Source: Coriobacteriaceae bacterium AF45-21
GTDB lineage: Bacteria > Actinomycetota > Coriobacteriia > Coriobacteriales > Coriobacteriaceae
NCBI GenBank assembly: GCA_027682925.1
Contig: JAQCYU010000002.1
Coordinates: 70,339 to 134,338, forward strand
DNA: 64,000 nucleotides
Direction of reading: 5' to 3'
Both the position numbers and the translations under genes were made by a program. Below are positions 1-9,004 of this stretch, piece after piece. How positions within the stretch are numbered: the first letter of the stretch is position 1; every line of letters begins with the position of its first letter. The notes under the pieces were generated by a model, which was given only the letters and a program-made list of their open reading frames with translations, ran no database searches and was not told where the DNA came from.

Positions 1-751
1 CCAATGCCGTCCGGCCTATCGCGAGCAGGTTAAGCAGTTCATTCTCGACCACGCCGATGAGATGTGCGACGAGTGCCGCGAGCGCGCCGAGCTTAACCCG
101 CTGCGCGCCTTCGACTGCAAGAACGACCACTGCCGCGAGATCATGGCCGACGCCCCGCTGATGGGCGACAACCTGTGCGATGAGTGCCGCGAGCACTACG
201 AGCAGGTCAAGCGCTATCTGGACGTCGCCGGTATCGAGTACGTCGAGGATCCCACCCTGGTGCGCGGCCTGGACTACTACACCCGTACCGTCTTTGAGGT
301 CGAGGCCCCTGGCGCCGGCGTCGGCTCCATCGGTGGCGGCGGCCGCTACGATGGCCTGGTCGAGCTCGAGGGCGGCAAGCCCACGGCCGGCGTCGGCTTC
401 GCCGTCGGTTTTGAGCGCGCCCTGCTGGCCCTTCAGGCATTTGGTAACGACTTGGGTGCCGAGGAGGCCCCGTGCGTCTACGTCGCCAATGCCGGCAAGG
501 AGCTGCGTCAGAACGTCTTTGCCATCACGCAGGAGCTTCGCGCCGCAGGCATCGTGACCGAGGCCGACTACCAGGGTCGTTCGCTCAAGGCCCAGTTTAA
601 GCAGGCCGACAAGGTGGGCGCCAAGCTCATCCTGGTCCTGGGCGGCGACGAGCTTGCCGCCGGCAAGGTCAAGGTGCGCGACATGCAGAGTCACGACGAG
701 GTTCTCGTCGATTTGGCCAACGTGGTCGAGGCGGTTCGCGAGCGCCTGTAG
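1..751 (+). CDS. hisS: Histidyl-tRNA synthetase, 3' part
   Basis: Charges tRNA-His with histidine in the cytoplasm. The frame is open from base 2, so the start lies outside the window; about 249 C-terminal residues of a roughly 430-residue enzyme are present. Visible class II features are the histidine-binding segment GLDYYTRTVFE (near base 266), GGGGRYDGL just after it, and the motif 3 segment GVGFAVGFERALLAL. The last ~95 residues, from CVYVANAGKE onward, form the anticodon-binding domain. A Cys-rich stretch (CDEC, CKNDHC, CDEC) lies in the insertion region, as in many HisRS. It ends at TAG 749-751, followed by a hairpin terminator. Family assignment is secure. Confidence 0.96.
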   Translation, partial: QCRPAYREQVKQFILDHADEMCDECRERAELNPLRAFDCKNDHCREIMADAPLMGDNLCDECREHYEQVKRYLDVAGIEYVEDPTLVRGLDYYTRTVFEVEAPGAGVGSIGGGGRYDGLVELEGGKPTAGVGFAVGFERALLALQAFGNDLGAEEAPCVYVANAGKELRQNVFAITQELRAAGIVTEADYQGRSLKAQFKQADKVGAKLILVLGGDELAAGKVKVRDMQSHDEVLVDLANVVEAVRERL

Positions 752-808
752 CGCATCTTTTTGAGCTGCGGGCCTGCTAACGTGCCCTGCTCATGGAGAG
801 CGATTGTT

Positions 809-846
809 ACGGGGGTGTTTCGCATTTATGCGGAATGCCCCCGTTT
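809..846 (+). terminator. Intrinsic terminator after hisS
   Basis: An imperfect hairpin with arms ACGGGGG and CCCCCGT closes on a short T-run, 58 bases after the hisS stop. It separates hisS from ppc. No gene is supported between 752 and 1008: a 75-codon frame there has no ribosome-binding site. Confidence 0.6.
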
Positions 847-901
847 GCATATGCCGTCCACCGAGAAATACGACCATTTGGGGCAAAAACCCTTGCAATG
901 C

Positions 902-964
902 AGAAAATACTTTTGTGTGGTAAAGCGCAATCAGTGTCGAAAGTATTTCTCAAGCGCCTATAAT
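902..964 (+). promoter_or_regulatory. Probable ppc promoter with inverted repeat
   Basis: A consensus -10 box TATAAT lies at 959-964, 45 bases before the ppc start. No good -35 box is visible at 17-18 bases. Just upstream is an imperfect inverted repeat (AGAAAATACTTT near 902-913, CGAAAGTATTTCT near 939-950) that could be an operator. The pairing is seen in the sequence; the function is inference. Confidence 0.4.
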
Positions 965-1008
965 GAATACCGCATGTTACGTGCATAGAAGGAGGAATGG
1001 GAGGAAAC

Positions 1009-3821
1009 GTGGCTGAGAACCTAAGCAACCAGTCTGTACCCGAAGCCGCGGCGCGCGTCGCTGCCGTGGTCAACCGCCTCGTTAACCGAATCGGCTCGAA
1101 TGCCGAGTCCAGGGAGCGTCTCGCCGAGATCGAGATCCCCGAGGAGCTGCGCGACAATCTGGCGCTGTTCTTGCGCCTGGAGCGCCGTGTGCTTAGCGAG
1201 TATGATCCCGAGATCGCGGACCTGTTCGACAAGATTTTGACAGCCGAGATTGTGGTCAATGCCGGCAACCCCGGTACCTGCGCTGCCGACGAAGCCGTCG
1301 ACGAGCAGGGCGTGCCCACCGCCGACGAGCCCACTGCCGTGGCATTTCGTGAGGTCGTCGATTTGATCGACAGCCTGCCGCTCGATAAGCAGCAGGTCAT
1401 TGTCCGCGCCTTTACGAGCTTTTTCCATCTGGCAAACCTGTCGGAGGAGAACTACCGTGTGGCGCAGCTGCGCGAGCGCGAGGCCGGTGCGTCGACCGAT
1501 ACCGAGGTCGATCCTGCCAACGAGCTTACCGTTGCCTATCACCAGCTGGTGAATGAGCTGGGTGTCGAGGGTGCCAACGAGCTGCTCGACAAGCTCGAGT
1601 TCCACCCTGTCTTTACCGCACATCCCACCGAAGCCCGTCGCAAGGCCGTCGAGGGCAAGATTCGCCGTATCTCCAACCTGCTGGAGGAGCGTCCGCGTCT
1701 GGGCGGCTCCGACCTGGTGGAGAACGAGCGCCATATGCTGCAGGAGATCGACGCCCTGGTGCGTACGAGCCCCATCGCGCTCAAGAAGCCCACGCCGGTC
1801 GAGGAAGCCGATACCATCATCGACATCTTCGATAACACGCTGTTCGACGTTATCCCCGTTATCTATCGTCGTTTTGACGATTGGGTGCTGGGCGACAAGG
1901 CCGGTACTGTGCCGCCGCTGTGCCCGGCGTTCTTCCATCCCGGCAGCTGGATCGGTTCCGACCGCGACGGTAACCCCAACGTCACCGCCAAGGTGAGCCG
2001 TGAGGTCGCCGCCAAGTACTTTACGCACATGGTGCTCAAGCTCGAGGACAAGTGCCGCCACATCGGCCGCAACCTCACGCTCGAGGCTACCTACAGCAAG
2101 CCGTCGGCCGAGCTCATTAACCTGTGGAACCATCAGGTCGAGATGAGCCCTCGGTACACGGCCCGCGCCGAGCTGATCTCCGAGCACGAGCCGCATCGCG
2201 CCGTCATGCTCGTCATGGCCGACCGTCTGAACGCCACCGTGCGCCGTATCACCGACACCATGTACCACAGCGCCGACGAGTTCCTGGATGACCTGCGCGT
2301 CGTCCAGCGTTCGCTGGCCGCCTGCGGTGCCGTCCGTGCCGCCTACGGCCCGGTCCAGACCATCATCTGGCAAGTCGAGTCCTTCGGCTTCCATATGGTC
2401 GAGATGGAGTTCCGTCAGCACTCCGTGGTGCATGCCCGCGCCCTCAAGGATATCCACGAGAACGGTATCCATGGCGACCTGCAGCCCATGACGCGCGAAG
2501 TCATCGATACCTTCCGTGCCATCGGCTCCATCCAAAAGCGCTACGGCAAGAAGATGGCGCACCGCTACATCATCTCGTTTACCAAGAGCGCCCAGCATGT
2601 GGCCGACGTCTTTGAGCTTGCCCACCTGTCCTTCGCACACGAGGAAGATGTCCCCGAGCTCGACGTGATCCCGCTGTTCGAGCAGCTCGAGGACCTTGAG
2701 GGCTGCGTCGACGTGCTCGACCAGATGCTTACGCTGCCCGTGGTGCAAAAGCGCCTTGCCCAGACCAACCGCCGCATGGAGGTCATGCTGGGCTATTCCG
2801 ACTCCTCCAAGGACGCCGGTCCTACCACGGCCATGCTCGCGCTGCACTCCGCGCAGGAGCGCATCGCCAAGTGGGCCGAGAAGAACGATATCGACCTGGT
2901 GCTCATGCACGGTCGCGGCGGTGCCGTGGGCCGTGGCGGCGGCCCGGCCAACAAGGCCGTGCTGGCGCAGCCAAGGGCTCGGTCAACTGTTTCTTTAAGC
3001 TCACCGAGCAGGGCGAGGTCATCTTTGCCCGTTACGGCAACCGCACGCTGGCCCAGCGCCATGTTGAGTCCGTTGCCGCCGCAACGCTTTTGCAGTCGGC
3101 CCCGAGTGTCGAGAAGACCAACACCGAGACCACGCAGAAGTTCTGGGATATGGCCGAGAAGCTTAACGCCGCAAGCCATGAGCGCTATCTGGACCTGCTG
3201 AACACCGAGGACTTTACACCGTGGTTCTCGACCGTGACGCCGCTGACCGAGGTCGGTCTGCTGCCGATCGGCTCGCGTCCCGCCAAGCGCGGCCTGGGCG
3301 CCAAGTCGCTCGACGACCTGCGTACCATTCCGTGGATCTTCAGCTGGAGCCAGGCGCGCATCAATCTGGCCGCTTGGTACGGCCTGGGTACTGCCTGCGA
3401 GCAGCTTGGCGACCTTGATCAGCTCAAGGCTGCCTACCAGGAGTGGCCGTTCTTCCGCACCTTTATCGACAACATCGAGATGTCGATCGCTAAGACCGAC
3501 CAGCGCATTGCCAAGATGTATCTGCACCTGGGCGATCGCCAGGATCTGTCCGAGAAGGTCTTCACCGAGATGCAGCTCACCCGTAAGTGGGTCCTTGCCA
3601 TCGTCGGTGACGAGTGGCCGCTACAGCGCCGCCGCGTGCTTGGCTGCGCTGTCCGCGTGCGCAACCCCTACGTCGACGCCCTGTCCATCGCCCAGGTCCG
3701 CGCCCTTCGCGAGGTGCGTATGAACCAGGACGAGATGGCCGAGGAGAAGAAGGCCGAGTACATGAGCCTGATTCTTTCGACTGTGACCGGCGTCTCGGCA
3801 GGATTGCAGAACACGGGGTAA
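1009..3821 (+). CDS. ppc: Phosphoenolpyruvate carboxylase (one frame break)
   Basis: Carboxylates phosphoenolpyruvate with bicarbonate to oxaloacetate, refilling the C4 pool; cytoplasmic. Family signatures in order: FTAHPTEARR with the catalytic His, FHPGSWIGSDRDGNP, YSDSSKDAG, HGRGGAVGRGGGP, and the C-terminal QNTG that ends PEPC proteins. Read as one protein it is about 937 residues, normal for the family. One base is missing near 2971 (after GCGCAG, where the frame should continue as PKGSVN): the frame before it runs on to a spurious stop at 3201 and the true C-terminus lies in another frame. I chose GTG 1009 because GGGAGG sits four bases upstream; ATG 997 is in frame but abuts its GGAGG. 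Probably a sequence error, since the rest is intact. Confidence 0.9.
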
Positions 3822-3833
3822 TCGATAGCCCTG

Positions 3834-3970
3834 TAGTCGTCCGGGCCCGCCATCAGCTTACTTTTAGGCACGTCCTCGGACATGCAAGAAGCCCTCGCTG
3901 CGCACTTCGTGCGGCGAGGGCTTCTTGCGTCCTGCGGAGTGTGCCTAAAAGTAAGCTGATGGCGGGCCCT
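3834..3970. repeat. Core-conserved, arm-variable palindromic element, copy 1
   Basis: Perfect 29-bp inverted arms at 3843-3871 and 3941-3969 enclose a 69-base core (3872-3940). The core holds a mini-hairpin GTCC-TC-GGAC, a central stem (GCAAGAAGCCCTCGC against its complement) capped by CGCAC-TTC-GTGCG, and a second mini-hairpin TCC-TGC-GGA. The left arm is preceded by TAGTCGTCC and begins 21 bases after the ppc stop. Copy 2 at 6356-6490 shares the core and spacing but has completely different arms. It could act as a terminator for ppc, but it is far larger than one. Confidence 0.85.
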
Positions 3971-4261
3971 ACGATGTCCGGTCTTCGGTGGATTACTGGC
4001 TGGAGAGAGCTGGCGCGCTTCGCGCGTTTTGGATTGGGCCTGTCCCGGCGGCGCGTTTGGCGCTTCGCGCCTCGCGTCTTATCGATCGGGATTGATATGC
4101 ATTTGGCGCTTCGCGCCTTACGACTGTAGCGGCCGCGGTTCCTTTTGGGATTGCGGCCGTTTTGTTGTGGGTCAAATATGAACGTTGTGTTAATGAGTCG
4201 GTGGACGGTGGTGTTTTTCGGCGAGCGGCGTATCCTCTCAACGGTTTAACTAGTGTGTTAG
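3971..4261. other. Intergenic stretch before larA
   Basis: No gene is supported. The stretch holds two copies of a 17-base string TTTGGCGCTTCGCGCCT (4056-4072 and 4102-4118), each a 5-bp hairpin with a TTC loop, the same shape as the loop of the large palindrome upstream. A hairpin with arms CGGCCGC/GCGGCCG followed by TTTT (about 4130-4164) is a possible terminator. The last 100 bases must contain the larA promoter; I see no clear boxes. Confidence 0.5.
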
Positions 4262-5563
4262 ATGAAAGGAAGAGGGCGCTCGTCATTGTTTGAATGTGAA
4301 CTGCCGTTTGACCACAAGACGTTGCATCTGGAACTCGAGGATAAGAACTTCGCGGGTGTGATGGAAGGTCATCAAAACGAGTTTAAGACCACGAAATCGC
4401 AGGAAGAGCTGGTGGAGGAGTCGCTTTCCAACCCTTACGGCTCGCCTTCGCTCGAGGAGCTTTGTGCTGGCAAGAAGGATATTGTCATCATTAGCTCAGA
4501 TCATACGCGTCCCGTTCCCTCGCGTGTGACGATGCCTATTCTGCTGCATCACATCCACTCCGCTGCGCCTGAGGCGCGCGTTCGCATTCTGGTTGCTACG
4601 GGTATGCATCGTCCGTCGACGCACGAGGAGCTCGTCAACAAGTACGGCGAGGAGATCGTTGCCAACGAAGAAATCGTTATGCACGTCGCGACTGACGACA
4701 GCATGATGAAAAAGATCGGCACCCTGCCTTCTGGTGGCGAGTGCATCATCAACAAGATTGCGGCCGATTGCGATCTGCTGCTTGCCGAGGGCTTTATTGA
4801 GCCGCACTTCTTTGCCGGTTTCTCTGGTAGCCGCAAGTCCGTCCTGCCTGGCATCGCCAGCTACAAGACCATCATGTACAACCACAACGGTCAGTTTGTG
4901 AACGATTCCCACTCGCGTGCCGGCAACCTGTGCCACAACCACGTGAGCGAGGACATGTTTGCCGCCGCCGAGATGGCTCACCTTGCCTTTGTGCTCAACG
5001 TGGTGCTCAACGGCAAGCACGAGGTCATTGGCTCCTTTGCCGGCGACATCCACAAGGCGCACGAGGCTGGCTGCGAGTTCGTGAAGAGCCTTGCCGGCGT
5101 TGAGCCCGTCGAGTGCGAGATCGCCATTACCACTAACGGCGGCTACCCCCTCGATCAGAACATCTATCAGGCTGTGAAGGGCATGTGCGCTGCCGAGGCC
5201 ACGCTTCCCGAGGGCGGTGTGATCATCGACGTCGCCGGTTGTGCCGACGGTCACGGCGGCGAGGGCTTCTATCACAACATCGCCGACAACGATCCGGCAG
5301 AGTTTGAGCGCGCCTGCATCGATCGTCCTAAGGACGAGACCCTGCCCGATCAGTGGACGAGCCAGATCTTTGCCCGCATCCTGGCGCATCACCCTGTGAT
5401 CATGGTCACCGACCTGTGCGATCACCAGATGCTCAAGGATATGCACATGACGCCGGTCAACACTATCGAGGAAGCGCTCAAGCTCGCCTTTGAGATGAAG
5501 GGTGCCGATGCCAAGGTCGCCGTCATCCCCGATGGCCTGGGTGTTGTTGTCGCACAGCACTAG
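4262..5563 (+). CDS. larA: Lactate racemase, nickel-pincer enzyme
   Basis: Interconverts D- and L-lactate using the covalently bound nickel-pincer nucleotide cofactor; cytoplasmic. The 433-residue length fits LarA (DUF2088 superfamily). Visible motifs are SSDHTRPVPS near residue 80, ATGMHRPST, and EPHFFAGFSGSRKSVLPGI near residue 180, which carries the His and the Lys that in Lactobacillus LarA binds the cofactor; a further His lies in TIMYNH. TTG 4286 is an alternative start with AGGAAGAGGG nine bases upstream; ATG 4262 has no good site. It is followed 49 bases later by larD, and the cofactor genes larB and larC are encoded divergently nearby. Other LarA-like racemases exist, so the lactate substrate is inferred from the larBCD context. 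Confidence 0.85.
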   Translation: MKGRGRSSLFECELPFDHKTLHLELEDKNFAGVMEGHQNEFKTTKSQEELVEESLSNPYGSPSLEELCAGKKDIVIISSDHTRPVPSRVTMPILLHHIHSAAPEARVRILVATGMHRPSTHEELVNKYGEEIVANEEIVMHVATDDSMMKKIGTLPSGGECIINKIAADCDLLLAEGFIEPHFFAGFSGSRKSVLPGIASYKTIMYNHNGQFVNDSHSRAGNLCHNHVSEDMFAAAEMAHLAFVLNVVLNGKHEVIGSFAGDIHKAHEAGCEFVKSLAGVEPVECEIAITTNGGYPLDQNIYQAVKGMCAAEATLPEGGVIIDVAGCADGHGGEGFYHNIADNDPAEFERACIDRPKDETLPDQWTSQIFARILAHHPVIMVTDLCDHQMLKDMHMTPVNTIEEALKLAFEMKGADAKVAVIPDGLGVVVAQH

Positions 5564-5612
5564 TGCGCGGCTTAAACGAATCGTTTATAACCGACAAGAA
5601 AGATAAGGTTTT

Positions 5613-6343
5613 ATGCTTACCAAACTCCTCTGCGAATTCGGCGCAACGGCCCTCATGATCGTCTTTGGCGTGGGCGTTCACTGCGATACCGTGCTCAAGG
5701 GCACCAAGTATCAGGGCTCCGGCCATATGTTTGCCATCACCACCTGGTCCTTTGGCATCTCGGTCTGCCTGTTTGTCTTTGGTGGCGCTGTGTGCATGAA
5801 CCCCGCATGGTGCTTGCCCAGTGCATCGTCGGCCTGGTGCCGTGGGGCAACTGCATCCCCTTCATGCTTGCCGATATGCTCGGCGGCTTTGTGGGTGCCG
5901 TGATCGCTTGGTTTATGTATGCCGATGAGTTCAAGGCTTCCGAGGGCGTCGTCGACCCCATTGCCCAGCGCAACATCTTCTCGACCAACCCCACCACCGA
6001 GGGCACGAACTATGCTCGTAACTTCTTCTGCGAGGCTATCTGCACCTTCGTGTTCATCAGCGCCATCCTTGCTGCCGCTAGCCGCGCCGGCGAGAACGTT
6101 CTGATGCTCGCAATCTGCGTCGGCCTGATCGTTTGGGCTGTCGGCATGGGCATGGGCGGCATCACCGGCTTCGCCATGAACCAGGCTCGTGACCTTGGTC
6201 CTCGCATGGCCTATCAGGTGCTGCCGATTAAGAACAAGGCCGATAACAACTGGAAGTACGGCCTGCTTGTTCCTGGCATCGCGCCGTTTGTCGGTGCTAT
6301 TGTGGCCGCGCTGTTTGTGCATGGCTTCTTGGGCATGTTCTAG
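5613..6343 (+). CDS. larD: Aquaglyceroporin, LarD-type lactic acid channel (one frame break)
   Basis: Membrane channel of the MIP family. In lactobacilli LarD passes lactic acid and is co-transcribed with larA, and the same order occurs here. About 243 residues when one missing base near 5807 is restored (within the first half-helix, where NPAMVLAQ is expected). The first pore motif is NPA; the second reads NQARDLGPR instead of the usual NPARDLGPR, an unusual substitution in the pore. About six hydrophobic segments are visible. GlpF-type glycerol transport is the alternative function; position next to larA favours lactate. Confidence 0.8.
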
Positions 6344-6355
6344 TTCAAGGCTACA

Positions 6356-6490
6356 TAGTTGTCCGCTGGCCGCATGGGGTAACTTCCCAGCGCGTCCTCG
6401 GACATGCAAAAAGGCTCGCTGCGCACTTCGTGCGGCGAGCCTTTTTGCGTCCTGCGGAATGCGCTGGGAAGTTACCCCATGCGGCCAGCT
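6356..6490. repeat. Core-conserved, arm-variable palindromic element, copy 2
   Basis: Perfect 29-bp inverted arms at 6365-6393 and 6461-6489 flank a 67-base core (6394-6460) nearly identical to copy 1 at 3872-3940, while the arms share no sequence with copy 1. The central stem differs from copy 1 at paired positions on both sides, so pairing is kept. The left arm is preceded by TAGTTGTCC and again starts exactly 21 bases after a stop codon (larD). Confidence 0.85.
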
Positions 6491-6644
6491 GCGGGATCTT
6501 AGTCGCGTTGGAACAAGCAACCCAACATATATATCTGAATTTGGATGGGAGGGGCTTATTGCTGATAGGGGCGTTGGGCTGATGTTGGCGCTTTGGGATG
6601 GGTTGTGCTTTTGGTTGGGCGGGGCATTGGGATGAGGGTTCTGT

Positions 6645-7182
6645 CTAGCCGAAGAGGGGCTTGATGGCTGATAGGTAGTCTTTGGCTACGTCCTCTTTTG
6701 GGGCTTCGAAGTTGTGCCAGGCCCACCATTGGACCATTCCTACGAGCTTGAGGCTATGTGGTGTAGTAGGAGCTTCGGTCCATGGTGGCGGCGGGGCCGT
6801 TTGGGTCGGTGGGGACGGTTTCGGCTGCTCGTGACATGATGGTCTTGCGTAAGCAGTCGGCGAAGACGCGTGAGCCGGCGCCGGCTACGAGGGCTCGGAC
6901 GCCCTGGCGGCGCTCCCAGAGGTTGTTGAGGATATGTTCGACCTGTACGAGTGGGTCATCGAGGGGTGTACCGTCATCGTCGAGGGCATGGGTGCAGATA
7001 TCGCGCACCAGCTCAGCGAGCAGGTCGTCTTTGCTCTTAAAGAGGCCGTAGAATGTCGCGCGGCCTACGTGAGCGCGCGCGATGATGTCGCCGACGGTGA
7101 TCTTGCTGTAGTCCTCCTCGCGCAGGAGCTCGGAGAATGCTGCAACGATGGCGGCGCGGCTTTTTGCCTTGCGGGCATCCAT
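6645..7182 (-). CDS. TetR-family regulator of the lar locus (one frame break)
   Basis: DNA-binding repressor, about 178 residues once the frame is repaired. The N-terminal helix-turn-helix is clear: MDARKAKSRAAIVAAF at the start, then KITVGDIIARAHVGRATFYGLF. The published-strand frame stops at 6754, but the next frame continues as GMVQWWAWHNFEAP to a TAG at 6645, a typical TetR tail; the break is a net one-base insertion (or two-base loss) near 6763. The start at 7182 follows the larC stop by two bases, so larB-larC-tetR is one operon and the protein probably controls the lar genes. The ligand is unknown; lactate is a guess from context. Confidence 0.75.
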
Positions 7183-7184
7183 GG

Positions 7185-8095
7185 CTATGCGTCCGCGTGA
7201 ACGAGCAGGCAGCGGAGCGTGCCAGAGCAGCCCTCGTAAGGGCGCTTGCCGGCGCCGTAGCCGACGGCCTCGATGCGGTAACGGACCGGAAGGTGCTCGG
7301 ACGTGCGTAGCGCGGCGACGATGGCGGCGCCCGTGGGCGTCACGAGCTCGCCGGTGACCGGTGCCGGCGCGAGAGCGATATTGCCTGCCTGGCACAGGTT
7401 GACGACAGCGGGGACGGGAATGGGCATGTGGCCGTGGGCGCAACGAATGGTACCGTGGCCCTCGGAGAGCGATTCGACCACAACATCCTCAACGCCCAGG
7501 TCGTCGAGGCAGATGGCGACAGAGCAGACATCGACGATGGAGTCGATGGCGCCCACCTCGTGGAACATGACGGTCTCGGGCGTTTTGCCGTGGGCCTTGG
7601 CCTCGGCGGCAGCGAGCGCGGTGAAGATGGCGAGGGCGCGACGTTTTGCTCCGTCGCTCAGCTGCGAGCCGTCGATGATGGCGGTGACGTCTGCCAAAGA
7701 GCGGTGGTGATGGTGGTGGGCGTGATGGTGACCCTCGTGGCCATGACCGTGGCCTCATGGTCATGCTCGTGGCAGTGCTCGTGTTCGTGCTCGCCATGAT
7801 CATGATGGTGGTGCTCGTGCATATGTTCGGCAGCCGCTTCGTTGCCGTAGAGCCAAGCCATATCGTGGTCGTGGTTCTCGAGCTCCTCTGCCAGCTGAAC
7901 GTCAAAGTCGCAGGCGTCGATGCCATGCTTGTTTACGCGTGAAACGGCAATCTCAAAGCCGTCGACCGGCAGCGTGGCGAGTTGTTCGCGCAGGTGCTCC
8001 CCGCTGGCGCCCAGGTCGAGCAGGGCCGCGACGGTCATGTCGCCGCTGATGCCCGAGGTGCCGTCGATGATAAGCGTGCGCTGATGATTTGACAT
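7185..8095 (-). CDS. larC: Nickel-pincer cofactor nickel insertase LarC, short form (one frame break)
   Basis: Inserts nickel into the pincer nucleotide made by LarB and LarE. The N-terminus LIIDGTSGISGDM is the family hallmark, and FHEVGAIDSIVDV and GYGAGKR are the other conserved blocks. A very His-rich segment (about residues 85-140, runs of HH, HDH, HGH) is a plausible nickel reservoir. One base is missing near 7753 in the His-rich part; repaired, the protein is about 303 residues and ends soon after GYGAGKR. Full LarC is around 400 residues, so the C-terminal part (LarC2 in Lactobacillus, joined there by programmed frameshifting) is absent. The break here lies elsewhere, so I do not call it programmed. 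larB lies 10 bases upstream. Confidence 0.8.
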
Positions 8096-8105
8096 GGAAT
8101 GCTCC

Positions 8106-8888
8106 TTAACGGGCGCAGGGTGTGCCGGCGCTCAGATGATTGATAAGACTTGCCTGGTAGGCGGCACCAAAGCCGTTGTCGATATTGACGACCGAAACGC
8201 CGCTGGCACAGGAGTTGAGCATGGCGAGCAGCGCGGCTACGCCGCCAAAACTTGCGCCGTAGCCCACGCTGGTGGGAACGGCGATGACCGGACAGCTCAC
8301 CAGGCCGCCGATAACGCTCGCAAGGGCGCCCTCCATGCCGGCGATGGTGATGACCACCTGCGCCCGGGCAAGTTCCTCGGCGTGCGCGAGCAGTCGGTGC
8401 AGGCCAGCGACACCCACGTCGTAGAGGCGATTGACCTCGTTGCCGTAGAACTCGGCCGTCAACGCGGCTTCCTCGGCGACGGGCAGGTCGCTCGTGCCGG
8501 CGCAGGCGACGACGATGCGTCCGTTGCCGGTAGGGGAGGGCTTGCCGCCCACGAGGGCGAGCTGGGCGTCCGGGACATATCCCAGGTCGATGTCGTTGCC
8601 GAGAAGCTCAGCGGTGCGGGCTGCCTTTTCGGCATCCAAGCGTGTGACCAGGATGCGCTCCTGGCCGGCAACGAGTAATGCTTTGATAATGGCGGCAATT
8701 TGCTCGGCGGTTTTACCGGCACCGTAGACAACCTCGCCGGCCCCCTGGCGTACCCCGCGCGAAAGATCGAGTTGCGCAAAGCCCAGATCGGCGGTCGGCG
8801 CTGTCTGGATGCGCGTGAGGGCGGCGGCCGGGCTGACTGCTCCGCCGGCAACGTCGCTCAGCAATTGCTCAAGATCTCGCTTATCCAT
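8106..8888 (-). CDS. larB: Nickel-pincer cofactor biosynthesis carboxylase LarB
   Basis: First enzyme of pincer-cofactor synthesis: carboxylates nicotinic acid adenine dinucleotide and hydrolyses it to the biscarboxylic mononucleotide. 260 residues, with the C-terminal half resembling AIR carboxylase (PurE): [14 protein letters not shown], then [15 protein letters not shown] and [12 protein letters not shown]. The start at 8888 ([10 protein letters not shown]) has AGGGAAC upstream; longer in-frame starts lack a site. It heads the larB-larC-tetR operon. LarE, the sulfur-inserting partner, is not in the window. Confidence 0.88.
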   Translation of the reverse strand: MDKRDLEQLLSDVAGGAVSPAAALTRIQTAPTADLGFAQLDLSRGVRQGAGEVVYGAGKTAEQIAAIIKALLVAGQERILVTRLDAEKAARTAELLGNDIDLGYVPDAQLALVGGKPSPTGNGRIVVACAGTSDLPVAEEAALTAEFYGNEVNRLYDVGVAGLHRLLAHAEELARAQVVITIAGMEGALASVIGGLVSCPVIAVPTSVGYGASFGGVAALLAMLNSCASGVSVVNIDNGFGAAYQASLINHLSAGTPCAR

Positions 8889-9004
8889 ATATGTTCCCTT
8901 CGACGGCGCAAAGTCTAGCACTCAAAAGGGAGTTTCCGAACATTAGAACAAAATTGTTCGGAAACTAGACATAGAGGATTTAATTCTGTTGTTAGATGGA
9001 TTGG

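Noticed and set aside
761..988. A 75-codon frame between hisS and ppc
   Set aside because: Contains the hisS terminator hairpin and the ppc promoter, has no ribosome site and no recognisable domain.
1021..2910. A 629-codon minus-strand frame over ppc
   Set aside because: Antisense shadow of ppc in GC-rich codons; no family features.
7185..8095. Programmed ribosomal frameshift in larC, as in Lactobacillus
   Set aside because: The break lies in the His-rich segment, not at the LarC1/LarC2 boundary, and resembles the many other one-base losses in the window.
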